In this document: one piece after another, positions 20,201-28,893 of the stretch | Layout of the letters: the number at the start of each line of letters is the position of its first letter | Position numbering within the stretch: the stretch's first letter is position 1 | From: an uncultured Clostridia bacterium | Lineage (GTDB): Bacteria; Bacillota; Clostridia; Oscillospirales; Acutalibacteraceae | Assembly (NCBI GenBank): GCA_905235625.1 | Contig: CAJOLX010000006.1 | Location: forward strand, 1 to 64,000 | Direction: 5' to 3' | Length of the DNA: 64,000 nt | The notes under the pieces: model-generated | Database searches by the model: none | What the model was told of the DNA's origin: nothing | The model's input: only the letters and a program-made list of their open reading frames with translations | Program-made: the position numbers and the translations under genes

Positions 20201-22223
20201 TATTTTCCAGCGAATTTTCGGTGCGGTAGTGCAGATAGCATCCGTTCACCTGATTTTTTTCGCAGTAAGCGTTTAAATCCGCGGGGGTGCGGTCGCCGAA
20301 ATATTTAACGGAGTCGTAACCGTTTTGCACGCTGCCGTTTCCGTTGACCTGCTTAAAGAAATTGCCGTTTTTATCCGCCTCAATGGGGCTGCCCACGCGC
20401 GGATCTCTCGTGATGCTCATCACGACCCACTTCCACTGCTTGGCAGCGTTAATATCCTGCACCTTGCCTATATCGTTTCTTACGCATTCGTAAAGCACGT
20501 TTATTTCGCCGCCGCCTGTTTTGCGCGTGTCAACGATGTAATCGGGCATTTCAGTTTGAAACGCCGCTTTCACTATTTTTTTGCACTGCTGAATAATCAG
20601 ATTTGCAAACATAAATATGAAAAGCGCCAAAGTAACCGCCATTGAAACCAAAGAGAAAAACGGAGCGCCCCACGTGTTAAGGAACGTAACGGCGGTAAAA
20701 ATTGCCGTAAACACCGTGTTCAGCGCCGCCATTACCACGCAGGTGGTTGCCATAAGGGTGGTCACAAACACTCCGGCTGCCGAAACGATCGCGACAACGC
20801 CCACGACGGCATAAACCGCGCCGAGAATAAAGCTGACCTTGCTGAATGCGGGATAATATTTATCATAAAAATCATCCCACCAGAATGAAGTGCGGTCAAT
20901 GGGATTTGTCGCCGCGGACTGACGGTTTGCGTCGGCGGTAACCGCAAATTTCGCGTATGTTTCAAAGTCGTCATTGCGGTTATCAAAAACGTAAAGCGTT
21001 TCATTGCCGTCAATTTTTTTCACTTCATCCTTGACGTCTTTTATCATGCCGTCAATTTCTTGCATGTGCTCGTTTTCGGTGAGGTTGAAAACGGCAGATA
21101 TGAGACCGCCCGTGTCAACGATGCAAGCCTGGTTTTCGCCCATGGCGTCAATGACGGGATAAAGCTGACGGATATCCGCCTTATCCGAGGTTTGGCGGCC
21201 CACCGAAAGGAACCAATCACCGAGCTTTGTGCTCTCGTCAAAATCGTATTGGTTCAGCTTTTCGTAGCAGATGATATATGCAACGTCCATATCCTTTTCT
21301 TCGGCGTTTTCGAGCGCCTGAGGAGCGTCGTCAATGTCACCTTTTAAATCGAGGTCCAGATTTTCATAATTTTCGCCTGCGCGAACGACGGCGTTTTCAT
21401 AATAAGTTGTGAAATCCTGAATTTGATGAAACAGATTTTTGGCAATATCGTTATACTTTTTGTCAAGCTCGATTTCCTCATCCTTTGTAATTCCGTTTTC
21501 AAACTTCTGCCATAGCTCGCTCAGAGGAATGAGGCTCGCCCAATCCGCGGTCACCTGCTTGCCGCTCTCTTCGTCATATTCGTTAAGATACGGAGTAAGG
21601 CCGATATTGATAAAGCCGATAATCGCGTTGATTGCCTGCGCGTTGGATTCCACCAGCATTTTTGAGAAAAACGCTTGATCCGCTTTGCCCGCGACGATGT
21701 AATCGCCGAGCAGCTCCGTGCCCTTCTGCTCCACTCTGAAAAGATTGAGGGCGTTATAGGCGTCAATCGCTCTCGGGCTGCCTGCCAGATAATTTGCGGC
21801 AAATCCCTTTGCGGCGTCGGCAAAGGTCTGCGCCCTGCCGGCATTCTGCGAGGCAATATGCTCGTTTAAATCGTTGTAATCAAAAACGGTGTATCCGCTG
21901 TCCATAGCCATAAGCTTAATATCGCGGATTGCCAAATCTTTGTTGGTGGTTGTTTTATAGGCAAGGTAAACGTCTTTGCCCGTGTCCGTGCCGACGTTGA
22001 GATTGACGTTGTCAACGATCTTATAGCCTTTGTCAATAAAGCTCTGCGCGGTAAAACCGCCGAAGTTCGTGCCGATTTGAATATCTTCAAGATATAGCTT
22101 TTCTTCCGCTGCCTTTGCAATGAGCTGCGCGGAGCCGACCATTCCGATGCACGCCGCAAGCAATACGCAAAGCAGCGCCGAAAAGCATTTTTCAAATTTA
22201 TTCGTTTTCATCTTCGTTTCCAT
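17256..22223 (-). CDS. Large exported repeat protein (1655 aa), function unknown
   Basis: Signal peptide (FSALLCVLLAACIGMVGSAQLIAKAA); recurrent modules such as YIGYSLTDDPKDAITDIRVV, YIGVTRTDDPKKAITGVLLY, VYLAYKTTTNKDLAIRDIKLM; central hydrophobic block. Confidence 0.85.
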   Translation of the reverse strand: METKMKTNKFEKCFSALLCVLLAACIGMVGSAQLIAKAAEEKLYLEDIQIGTNFGGFTAQSFIDKGYKIVDNVNLNVGTDTGKDVYLAYKTTTNKDLAIRDIKLMAMDSGYTVFDYNDLNEHIASQNAGRAQTFADAAKGFAANYLAGSPRAIDAYNALNLFRVEQKGTELLGDYIVAGKADQAFFSKMLVESNAQAINAIIGFINIGLTPYLNEYDEESGKQVTADWASLIPLSELWQKFENGITKDEEIELDKKYNDIAKNLFHQIQDFTTYYENAVVRAGENYENLDLDLKGDIDDAPQALENAEEKDMDVAYIICYEKLNQYDFDESTKLGDWFLSVGRQTSDKADIRQLYPVIDAMGENQACIVDTGGLISAVFNLTENEHMQEIDGMIKDVKDEVKKIDGNETLYVFDNRNDDFETYAKFAVTADANRQSAATNPIDRTSFWWDDFYDKYYPAFSKVSFILGAVYAVVGVVAIVSAAGVFVTTLMATTCVVMAALNTVFTAIFTAVTFLNTWGAPFFSLVSMAVTLALFIFMFANLIIQQCKKIVKAAFQTEMPDYIVDTRKTGGGEINVLYECVRNDIGKVQDINAAKQWKWVVMSITRDPRVGSPIEADKNGNFFKQVNGNGSVQNGYDSVKYFGDRTPADLNAYCEKNQVNGCYLHYRTENSLENINEDDTDTAADETLPQTGVSYLSDIVVSVAPDAETARNRIMSKSGKYLFDQNLSPDQNIATYIGYSLTDDPKDAITDIRVVPNVGKSTGSNEISYGDVKYIFSHVLGFDDTAGGRFGTPTCDALYFAKDEKAGDPIPVDSLTVVSSLSKVGADSEWIPVSYLGNDQPYNFDTSFYLYNTGEGYNAYWSDKDNYLNKMPSVYLYYKPVNARSGGTKYLSGIFFSGGYDDTPQKVLSWLSLIEGEPEQLREKLLQNKRTQDAGISLSHSIGDRNWGSNSTSSGKYNDIDLRLYYTWTYYPKRALTNIAAYQGDTYSTSLPYSMSKPLDGVAQNFVAAVNFQQQYGIPTEAMARFVMPGNVFRNSDGCVWEASNNSWQFRDAFNGTRTDVMPDGIPFGYKKAHFLPTALYLCGPVEGKDPLRLDDVIICQANLQPLPVDADGVYHYQLDKVMYETDLEYSYTKEVSSNGRICTLEPDTTLSADGRKEATGDFRPVVDIKNPHSLYAFNLSYPDALDSSNKLMRKTQPCYIYLRGQKTDKQKYISSLSVGAYSRTQFKKENPDQKENLADSMAEGTAMFMAASGCADETIIYNVAAPNQSDAWYNRQKDGVGKTDAPENVPAAYIGVTRTDDPKKAITGVLLYQLDDSIAPGEITCGGIKYTCAGTGMPIIMNGKRYFLYYSRNAGDAAGLPIEDVKIDTTPIISGYATNLCADKTSGEPYGNPSQTAYIHTKYSQSTEFFNKLYIGRGRTKKEAMCDLLSQGCIECIDIDLNQGIEGNTILLGYRSGRINQAAIDAKKSQSAKDKELALQTNEAIYDIVVTCGEPFYEEGIICNNMYYHPVAGSDLESDLNGWDGDSIHMYYASPYYSEDYNFKNNASTLLPQDVYSGCITKLAFAESDRVPYNTALAQSDESENIMPWEYVMQSNNEVPADLNQGAVSYSPHHAGDIRISMFAQRMDGSVKPSGEITGGFLEETYAVGNVSIK

Positions 22224-24648
22224 CGAAGCCGGCCCCCTTTCTCTTTTTCACTATGATTGCCGCAGCGCCTGCAAGCACCGCAGCGCCTGCCAAAACAGCT
22301 GCCGCCGCACCCGTGCCGCTGCCGAAGAGCGAGCCGGTCGATACGAGCTTTGCCGTGCCCGTGCCCGTTCTGTTAAACTGAAACGTGCCTTTATCGGAAA
22401 TGAAATATTGCATCTGGTGCTTGCTTATTGAGTTGATAAGGTTATATCCCGTGCCGGTTTCGGAGCTGCAAATATGTATTTCGCTGCCGGGGTAAAGCCC
22501 GGAGCTGTAAGCGTATGCCTTGCTGCCCGCCTTTTCGAGCACGAAGTTATCGTAGTGATCCTTACCCTCGTTATCCTTGACGATCATCTTTCCGCCGAGG
22601 CTGATTTCGCGGGTGTCCTCCACGTAAACGGCGCCCTTTGCGGTCGTTTTGTTGCCCGTTATCGTGCAGCTAATGAGCACGACGCCGTTGTCGTTCACCT
22701 CTATCGCCGAGCCGTTAAACTTGTTTTCGTTTTCGGTAAAAACGCAGTTTTTGAAAACGGTGGGATATCTGTATTCGCTTTCATCGTCGTCGTTTACGTA
22801 AACGGCGCCGCCCCTGTCGCCTGCCATATTCTTTTTAAACGTGCAGCCGTCCGCTTCAAATGAAAACGGAGTGTCACCGCTTAAATCGTCAATAAAAATC
22901 GCTCCGCCGCCGTCGTCGGCATAATTGCTCTCAAAATTTACGTTTTTAAGGCGAACGTTACGAGGCTTTTCACGCAGATATAAGGCTCCGCCTTTATCCT
23001 CGGCGTGGCAGTTTTTAATTGTTACGTTGCTGAGAAGCACGTTGCTCGCGTTTTTAACGTAGATTGCGCCGCCGTGCGCGTCGTCGCCGCTGCCCTTTGT
23101 CTGGCAGGAGTCTATCACGCAATTCTGCATCTGAATATAGGCATGGTCGCCGCCCGCGTAAACCGCGCCGCCGTGATAATCTGTTTTGCAGTTATATATC
23201 GTGCCGCCGTACATAAACAGCTGGCCGTAGTTTTCGAGCAATATGCCGCCGCCGCAATCGTCGCCGCTGCCGTCTGCAATAACGCCGCCTTTGCGGCCGG
23301 CATAGCCGTCGGAGGCGGGGTTAGAGTCCTTAACGGTCAGTTTTGCGCGCTCGTTAACTTTGATAAGACAGCCGTTCTTTTGCTTTTTGCCCGCGCGTTT
23401 AACATAGTGTCCGTTTAAATCGAGAATAATGTTTTTATTGCTTCCGGTAGATAAACAGCCCGAGTCAAAGGAATAATCAGCGCCGAGCGTTATCTCAACA
23501 ACGCTGTCGTCCTTCGTAATTCCCCATACCGACTCATTGGCTTTGGCATAGCCTGCAGCCTTATTCCAGATGCTCGCAAAATCCGTGCTGTCAGTTTCTT
23601 CTTTTTTCACGATTTTGCCGTTTTCATAAACCTGGATAACCGTTTTGCTGTCGGTCTTGAGCATGATCTCTGCTTCCTGCGAGCTCGAATACATCAATAC
23701 CGCGTTCGTATCGGCGGAGGTGAAAATTTCCGACGGCAGCTTCGTGTTGTATTTTGAATAATCCAGGGTAATTACGGGGTTTGTTCCCGCCGCTTTCACG
23801 AGGATTTTGTTTTTGCCGTTCAGTTCACCCGAGAACGTAATCTTTTTTCCCCCGGCAAGCTCTATATCGCAGCCGTTATTATTAAAAATTTCGGGAGCGT
23901 CTTTTACGGTAAGGATATTTTCGTTATAGATGCCGCTCCCTTTCTTCTGCGCCTTGTTTTCGGTAACCGTTACGTTGTAAGTGTAGGTTTTTGAAAGAAT
24001 GCCTGCCTTCTTCGTGACGGTTTTGCTTTCGATAATGACCGTTCCGCCTGCGCCGTTATATACGCCGCCGCCGTTTCGCGCCTCGTTATTTTTGATAATG
24101 CCGCCTCTGAGATACAGCGTTGCTTTTGAGCCCTTGTAGCTGTCGTTAAAAATGCCGCCGCCACCGCCGTAACTGTTATGCAGCGATTTATTGCCCGATA
24201 TGGTTCCGCCTTCAAAATAAAGCGTGCCGTGGTTGCAAATGCCGCCGCCGTTCCACGAAGCGCCGCCCGTGATGGCTCCGGAATTGTTGCCCGAGGAATC
24301 GGCAACCGTAAGCGCCGCGCCGGGCTCAACGCGAATTACGCTGCCGAGGTCCGCGCATTCGTCAAGGCCCCTGTTGAGCGTATAGCCGTTTAAGTCAATA
24401 TAAGCGGTCGTATCCGAAGGAATCACAACGATGTCGTTAAGCGCAATGCTTTTGGTAAGACGGACCGGGCTGCCCTTATTGATCAATTCGTTAAGCGCAG
24501 CCTCCGTTTTCGCCGATACGGTATTTATTTTTGCCGTTTCTTCTTCGGCGGCAAAAACCATAGGCGCCGAAGCCAAAATCAAGGTGATAACGAGAATCAG
24601 CGAAAAGAATACCGGGGTTATTCTCTTAAAGATTGTCTTCATTTTCAT
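22198..24648 (-). CDS. Exported right-handed beta-helix repeat protein with C-terminal TM anchor
   Basis: Signal peptide after MKMKTIFKR; many GGxIxN/GGAIY/GGGIF polymorphic repeat rungs; C-terminal AAAAVLAGAAVLAGAAAIIVKKRK; GGAGG RBS before ATG at 24648. Confidence 0.85.
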   Translation of the reverse strand: MKMKTIFKRITPVFFSLILVITLILASAPMVFAAEEETAKINTVSAKTEAALNELINKGSPVRLTKSIALNDIVVIPSDTTAYIDLNGYTLNRGLDECADLGSVIRVEPGAALTVADSSGNNSGAITGGASWNGGGICNHGTLYFEGGTISGNKSLHNSYGGGGGIFNDSYKGSKATLYLRGGIIKNNEARNGGGVYNGAGGTVIIESKTVTKKAGILSKTYTYNVTVTENKAQKKGSGIYNENILTVKDAPEIFNNNGCDIELAGGKKITFSGELNGKNKILVKAAGTNPVITLDYSKYNTKLPSEIFTSADTNAVLMYSSSQEAEIMLKTDSKTVIQVYENGKIVKKEETDSTDFASIWNKAAGYAKANESVWGITKDDSVVEITLGADYSFDSGCLSTGSNKNIILDLNGHYVKRAGKKQKNGCLIKVNERAKLTVKDSNPASDGYAGRKGGVIADGSGDDCGGGILLENYGQLFMYGGTIYNCKTDYHGGAVYAGGDHAYIQMQNCVIDSCQTKGSGDDAHGGAIYVKNASNVLLSNVTIKNCHAEDKGGALYLREKPRNVRLKNVNFESNYADDGGGAIFIDDLSGDTPFSFEADGCTFKKNMAGDRGGAVYVNDDDESEYRYPTVFKNCVFTENENKFNGSAIEVNDNGVVLISCTITGNKTTAKGAVYVEDTREISLGGKMIVKDNEGKDHYDNFVLEKAGSKAYAYSSGLYPGSEIHICSSETGTGYNLINSISKHQMQYFISDKGTFQFNRTGTGTAKLVSTGSLFGSGTGAAAAVLAGAAVLAGAAAIIVKKRKGAGFDGNEDENE

Positions 24649-24768
24649 TCCTCCGGGTGAAGATATAAACGAAAACACCGAGCGGGCGTTAAGCTGCGCT
24701 CTGCATGAATAATTTAAAACAAGCGCTGCTTTCAAAAAGCGAAAAGCCACGCTCAATTCGTTAAAGTA

Positions 24769-24796
24769 ATTATATTATTACATAACTCTGTTACAA
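24769..24796 (-). promoter_or_regulatory. Promoter of the beta-helix/1655-aa operon
   Basis: On minus strand TTGTAA, 16 bp, TATAAT. Confidence 0.55.
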
Positions 24797-25036
24797 AAGG
24801 GCGACATTCAATTTCACCCCGATTTGCAGCCGAAACCGCAAAGAAACGGCAATTTAAAAACGAATACGGTAATCCTCCCGGAGTAAAAATTCATGTTTTT
24901 TAAGTCGGAATACGCATTGATATTTTTGTTTACTTGGTGTAAAGTAAGTGTAACACATTCAAGTATATTAAAACTCGAAACAAAGCGCGCAGCGGAGCGC
25001 CGCGCCGCTTACCGGGCGCGAAACGGAGAAAAAATC

Positions 25037-26812
25037 GTGATTGCAAATTATGAAAAGTTAAAAAAACAAACAAACCGAGGCTGGAACACGTGGTATTCGC
25101 CGTCCGTTACCTCGCACGTACGTTTGCCCGACGGCTTCTGCATCGCTCTTTGCTTTAAGGATTCGTCGGCAATAAACGTCATACGCGACCTGAAGCCGTG
25201 TGATTTCAATATGCGCCCCGGCGAGCATGCCGCAGACGGCGCTTATACCGAGCTGTCGTTTAAACCCGGCGACACCGAAATAACGGTTCAAAGCGCAGTA
25301 TCGGACGGCGAGCAGTATATTCTCGTTAAAACGGACGGCAGCGGCGAGCCTCCCACGCTCATAGTTGAAGCACATCTTCTGTGGGGAAAGCCCGGCTGCG
25401 TGTTTCTGCGCGGCGGCCGTTTGGGAGCGGAGCTTGAAAGCGGCGAAAAGATAGAAATATTCACCGACGGCGAGCCGTCCGACTACGTGCCTCAGCACGG
25501 CACGGCGCCCTGCCTTTGCCTGAAGCTTTATACGCCCGTCGCCGTTTCCACAAAACCCGCCACGGTCGAAGAAACAGAGGCTATTATAAAAAGCGCAAAG
25601 AAAAAGCTTGATGCAGAAAATGCCCGTTACGGCGACAACGCCCTTGCATATTCCGCAATGAGGAGCTGCCTCGCGTGGAACACGATTTACGAGCCTTCGC
25701 AAAACAGGATTTGTTCGCCCGTCGCAAGAGGCTGGAGCCACGGCAACGGCGGATACGTTCTTTTTGAGTGGGACACTTACTTTGCCGCGCTTATGGGCTC
25801 GGCTTTCAGCCGTGAGCTTGCTTATCTCAACGCTTATGCCGTTACGGAAGGCATAACTCCCGACGGATTTGTGCCGAACGTCAACGCGTCAAGCGGCGTC
25901 ACTTTTGACAGGTCGCAGCCGCCCGTAGGGTCGCTCGTCACGCTCCGTCTTTGGGAGAAATTCGGCGACGACGGCTTTATTAGGGATTTGTTCCCGCCGC
26001 TTTATCGCTGGAACACGTGGTTTTATGAAAACAGAACTCTTCCGGGAGGAACGATGTGCTGGGGGTCCGGCACAAAGCGTGACGGCAAAGTGGTGAACGT
26101 GGGCAACCTTCAGTTTGCGAAATACGAATCCGGGCTTGACAATTCGCCGATGTACGACGACGCGGTGTTTGACGAAAAAACGGGGCTTATGCCGATAGAG
26201 GACGTAGGGCTGACCGCGCTGTTCGCGGAGGACTGCCGATGCCTCGCAAAGCTCGCTGAGATAGCCGAAAACGAAGAGGCGAAAGAAATTCTCGAAAAGC
26301 GGGTGGAAAACGCGGAGGCCGCTCTTGAGAGCCTCTGGAACGAAGAAACGGGAATATATGAAAATCGCGACGCACTCACCGGCACGTTTATGCACAGGAT
26401 ATCGCCCACAAATCTGTATTCGCTGTTTTCACAAAAAGTGAGCGGCGAGCGCAAAAAACGCATAAGCGAAAAATACATTCTTAACCCCGATGAGCTCGGC
26501 GGCGAATTTATGATGCCGTCAATATCGCGCTCGGACAAGGCTTACCCCGAGCAGTCTTACTGGCGCGGCAGCATATGGGCGCCGCTGAACTGCCTTGTGT
26601 ATGAGGCGCTGACTCAAGCGGGCATGAAGCGTGAGGCTCGGCTTTTGGCGCAGTCATCCCGTAAGGTTCTGCTCGGCGAATGGCTCGAAAAGGGGCACGT
26701 TCACGAAAACTACAGCGGAATAGACGGCACCGGCTGCCACGAAAGAAGCAGCAGCTTCTATCACTGGGGCGGTCTGCTCGGCTATATCGCGATTACGGAA
26801 TCGCAAACGTAA
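25037..26812 (+). CDS. MGH1-like / trehalase-type (alpha/alpha)6 glycoside hydrolase
   Basis: GTG start with GGAG RBS; RGWSHGNGGYVLFEWDTYFAALMG, YAVTEGITPDGFVPN, SYWRGSIWAPLNCLVYEAL, HENYSGIDGTG. Confidence 0.8.
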   Translation: MIANYEKLKKQTNRGWNTWYSPSVTSHVRLPDGFCIALCFKDSSAINVIRDLKPCDFNMRPGEHAADGAYTELSFKPGDTEITVQSAVSDGEQYILVKTDGSGEPPTLIVEAHLLWGKPGCVFLRGGRLGAELESGEKIEIFTDGEPSDYVPQHGTAPCLCLKLYTPVAVSTKPATVEETEAIIKSAKKKLDAENARYGDNALAYSAMRSCLAWNTIYEPSQNRICSPVARGWSHGNGGYVLFEWDTYFAALMGSAFSRELAYLNAYAVTEGITPDGFVPNVNASSGVTFDRSQPPVGSLVTLRLWEKFGDDGFIRDLFPPLYRWNTWFYENRTLPGGTMCWGSGTKRDGKVVNVGNLQFAKYESGLDNSPMYDDAVFDEKTGLMPIEDVGLTALFAEDCRCLAKLAEIAENEEAKEILEKRVENAEAALESLWNEETGIYENRDALTGTFMHRISPTNLYSLFSQKVSGERKKRISEKYILNPDELGGEFMMPSISRSDKAYPEQSYWRGSIWAPLNCLVYEALTQAGMKREARLLAQSSRKVLLGEWLEKGHVHENYSGIDGTGCHERSSSFYHWGGLLGYIAITESQT

Positions 26813-26845
26813 ACGGCAAATAGCGGCTTTTATATGAAATTTAAA

Positions 26846-26887
26846 CGCTCCCTCACTGCCTGCGAAGGCGGCGGGGGAGCGTTTTTT
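26846..26887 (+). terminator. Intrinsic terminator
   Basis: CGCTCCCTCACTGCC...GGCGGGGGAGCGTTTTTTG. Confidence 0.8.
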
Positions 26888-26943
26888 GCTCTGAATGTTG
26901 ATTTTTGCTTAAAACTTAACCGGTGATTTTGATTGATACGGCG

Positions 26944-27065
26944 TCAGCGCGCGGATTTTCCAGCGCCCGAGGGGCCGATAACGGAAATGACGTATCCGCC
27001 GCGTATGGCAGCGTTCACGCCCTGCAGGGGCGCGGCGTTTTCTCAAGACGGATAAGCTCAATCAT
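26944..27065 (-). pseudogene. Remnant of an amino-acid ABC transporter ATPase
   Basis: Minus strand ATG at 27065 overlaps the end of the permease gene: MIELIRLEK, frameshift, then APLQGVNAAIRGGYVISVIGPSGAGKSAR*; matches N-terminus of the 42245 ATPase (MIELIHLRKEYENATPLKDVNTVINDGDVISIIGPSGTGKS) and ends just after Walker A. Confidence 0.8.
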
Positions 27066-28656
27066 CGGTGCGCACACCCTTGAGGATATGCGCGCGCGAC
27101 CGATTGCGAGGATCCATGCGCATCAAAATCTTGTTTACAAAGAAGGTCAAAATCGCCGCAAGCACGAAGTAGATGATTGCCACGGCAACCAGCGGGAAAA
27201 ACGCCTCATAGGTACGGCTGCGCACGATGTCTCCGATTTTTGTCAGGTCCTGCACCGCAATATAACCCACAACGGCAGTCGCCTTTATCAGCGCGACTAT
27301 TTCGCCTTTATACGAGGGCATGAAAAGCGGCAGCGCCTGCGGCAGCACGATGCGGAAAAAGGCTTTGCGATCCGTATAGCCTAAAGAATATGCCGCCTCG
27401 ACCTGACCGATATCCACGGCAGAAACGCCGGATTTTATCATCGAGTAAACCGCCGCGCCGAATACCAGAGTAAATCCGATAACCGCCACCGCCGTGCCGG
27501 AGATCGCGACCTTTCCGAAAATGATGTAATAGAGTATCATCAGCAGCACGACCACCGGCATGCCCTGCACCAGCCACACGCAAAAGCGAGTGATTGTGTT
27601 GGCAACGGGGTTGCCTTTGCGGCAGAGCATAAACGTCAAAAAGCCGAGCAACGTGCCGAAAACGATGGAGAGCACGGTTATCAGCAGCGTTGTGAGAATG
27701 CCCTGTATGAAGAGCTTCCAGCGGCTCTCACGCAGAAACGTCTTTTCAAAACTGCTTTTCACGCCGCCGAAGAACGAACCGCTTGTTTTTGCCGCGCTGC
27801 CCGGCGCCACGACGACCACGCTCTCGGCGTCGGATGCCGCAAGATCCGATGAGCGCACTGCCAAAACGATGCCGCCGTGACTTGTCGGGTCGGAGAAAAG
27901 CACCTGCTCCCGACGCTCCGGCGTCACGTTCATATCGGTGGAAAAATCATATTTGCCTGACTGAATTGCAGGAATGCGCCCGGCAAAATCCACGTCGCCC
28001 AGCTTCAGCGCATAGCCTCTGCTGCGGCAAAACCGCACAACAAGATCAATGTCATAGCCGACGTTGCCGCCGTCTTTGATATAGGAAAAGGGCATATCCG
28101 TGGATGTAGTAACGACCCGTATCGTGCCGTTTTCGCCGGTCAGATCGGACATATCCACAACCTTTCTGCTCTCGTCCGCGCCGAACCAGATATCGTCAAG
28201 CTCCTGCATGGTGCCGTTTGCGTAGCTTTCGGCAAGAAACTCATTCAGCTCATTGCAAAGGGCGGCGCTGTCCGGGTCGTCCTTGCGAAAGGCGAAGCTG
28301 TAGTTGTTTTCGGTGATGTTGTCGTGAATATAGTCAATCTCCGGCTGCTCCGCATGGATGGACTTCATTCCCGGTTCGTCGCCGAGAAAAGCGTCGATTT
28401 TTCCGGCGAGCAGGGCGGCAATGCAGTCCGGGTAACTGTTAAAGAGCGCGTATTCGCTGTCGGGAAAATATTCTTTTGCCGCGTCCTCCATCAGCGGTCC
28501 GACAAGAACACCGATCTTTTTGCCGTTATAGTCCTGCCAGCTCACCGTTTCCGATCTCTCGGCTGCCGCGCCGAACTGCGGCAAAAACATAGAAAAAAGC
28601 AGAAGCGGCAGCAGAAAAAGCGCCGGCAATTTTTTGCCTGTCTTGCTTATATGCAT
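27058..28656 (-). CDS. Amino-acid ABC transporter substrate-binding/permease fusion
   Basis: Signal peptide, SBP_bac_3-like lobes, then HisM-type permease (FIQGILTTLLITVLSIVFGTLLGFL ... EAAYSLGYTDRKAFFRIVLPQALP). Confidence 0.9.
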   Translation of the reverse strand: MHISKTGKKLPALFLLPLLLFSMFLPQFGAAAERSETVSWQDYNGKKIGVLVGPLMEDAAKEYFPDSEYALFNSYPDCIAALLAGKIDAFLGDEPGMKSIHAEQPEIDYIHDNITENNYSFAFRKDDPDSAALCNELNEFLAESYANGTMQELDDIWFGADESRKVVDMSDLTGENGTIRVVTTSTDMPFSYIKDGGNVGYDIDLVVRFCRSRGYALKLGDVDFAGRIPAIQSGKYDFSTDMNVTPERREQVLFSDPTSHGGIVLAVRSSDLAASDAESVVVVAPGSAAKTSGSFFGGVKSSFEKTFLRESRWKLFIQGILTTLLITVLSIVFGTLLGFLTFMLCRKGNPVANTITRFCVWLVQGMPVVVLLMILYYIIFGKVAISGTAVAVIGFTLVFGAAVYSMIKSGVSAVDIGQVEAAYSLGYTDRKAFFRIVLPQALPLFMPSYKGEIVALIKATAVVGYIAVQDLTKIGDIVRSRTYEAFFPLVAVAIIYFVLAAILTFFVNKILMRMDPRNRSRAHILKGVRTDD

Positions 28657-28893
28657 GCATTCGTCCTCCTTCACGGACCCGATATCTTTGTATTGTAGCA
28701 AAACAGGCAGGCATATGCAAGACAGAATAAAAAAATCTTCCGTTCTTTACAGGCTTGTAATAGCGGCAATTTTGTGGTAAAGTATCTCCTAAATGAAAAA
28801 AATCTTTGTATCGTTCAAAACTTTTGTTTAAGAAAACGACCTTGGTGCCGAAGCCTTGTTGAGGGCATTACCCGAATACGGAAAGGGATAAAA

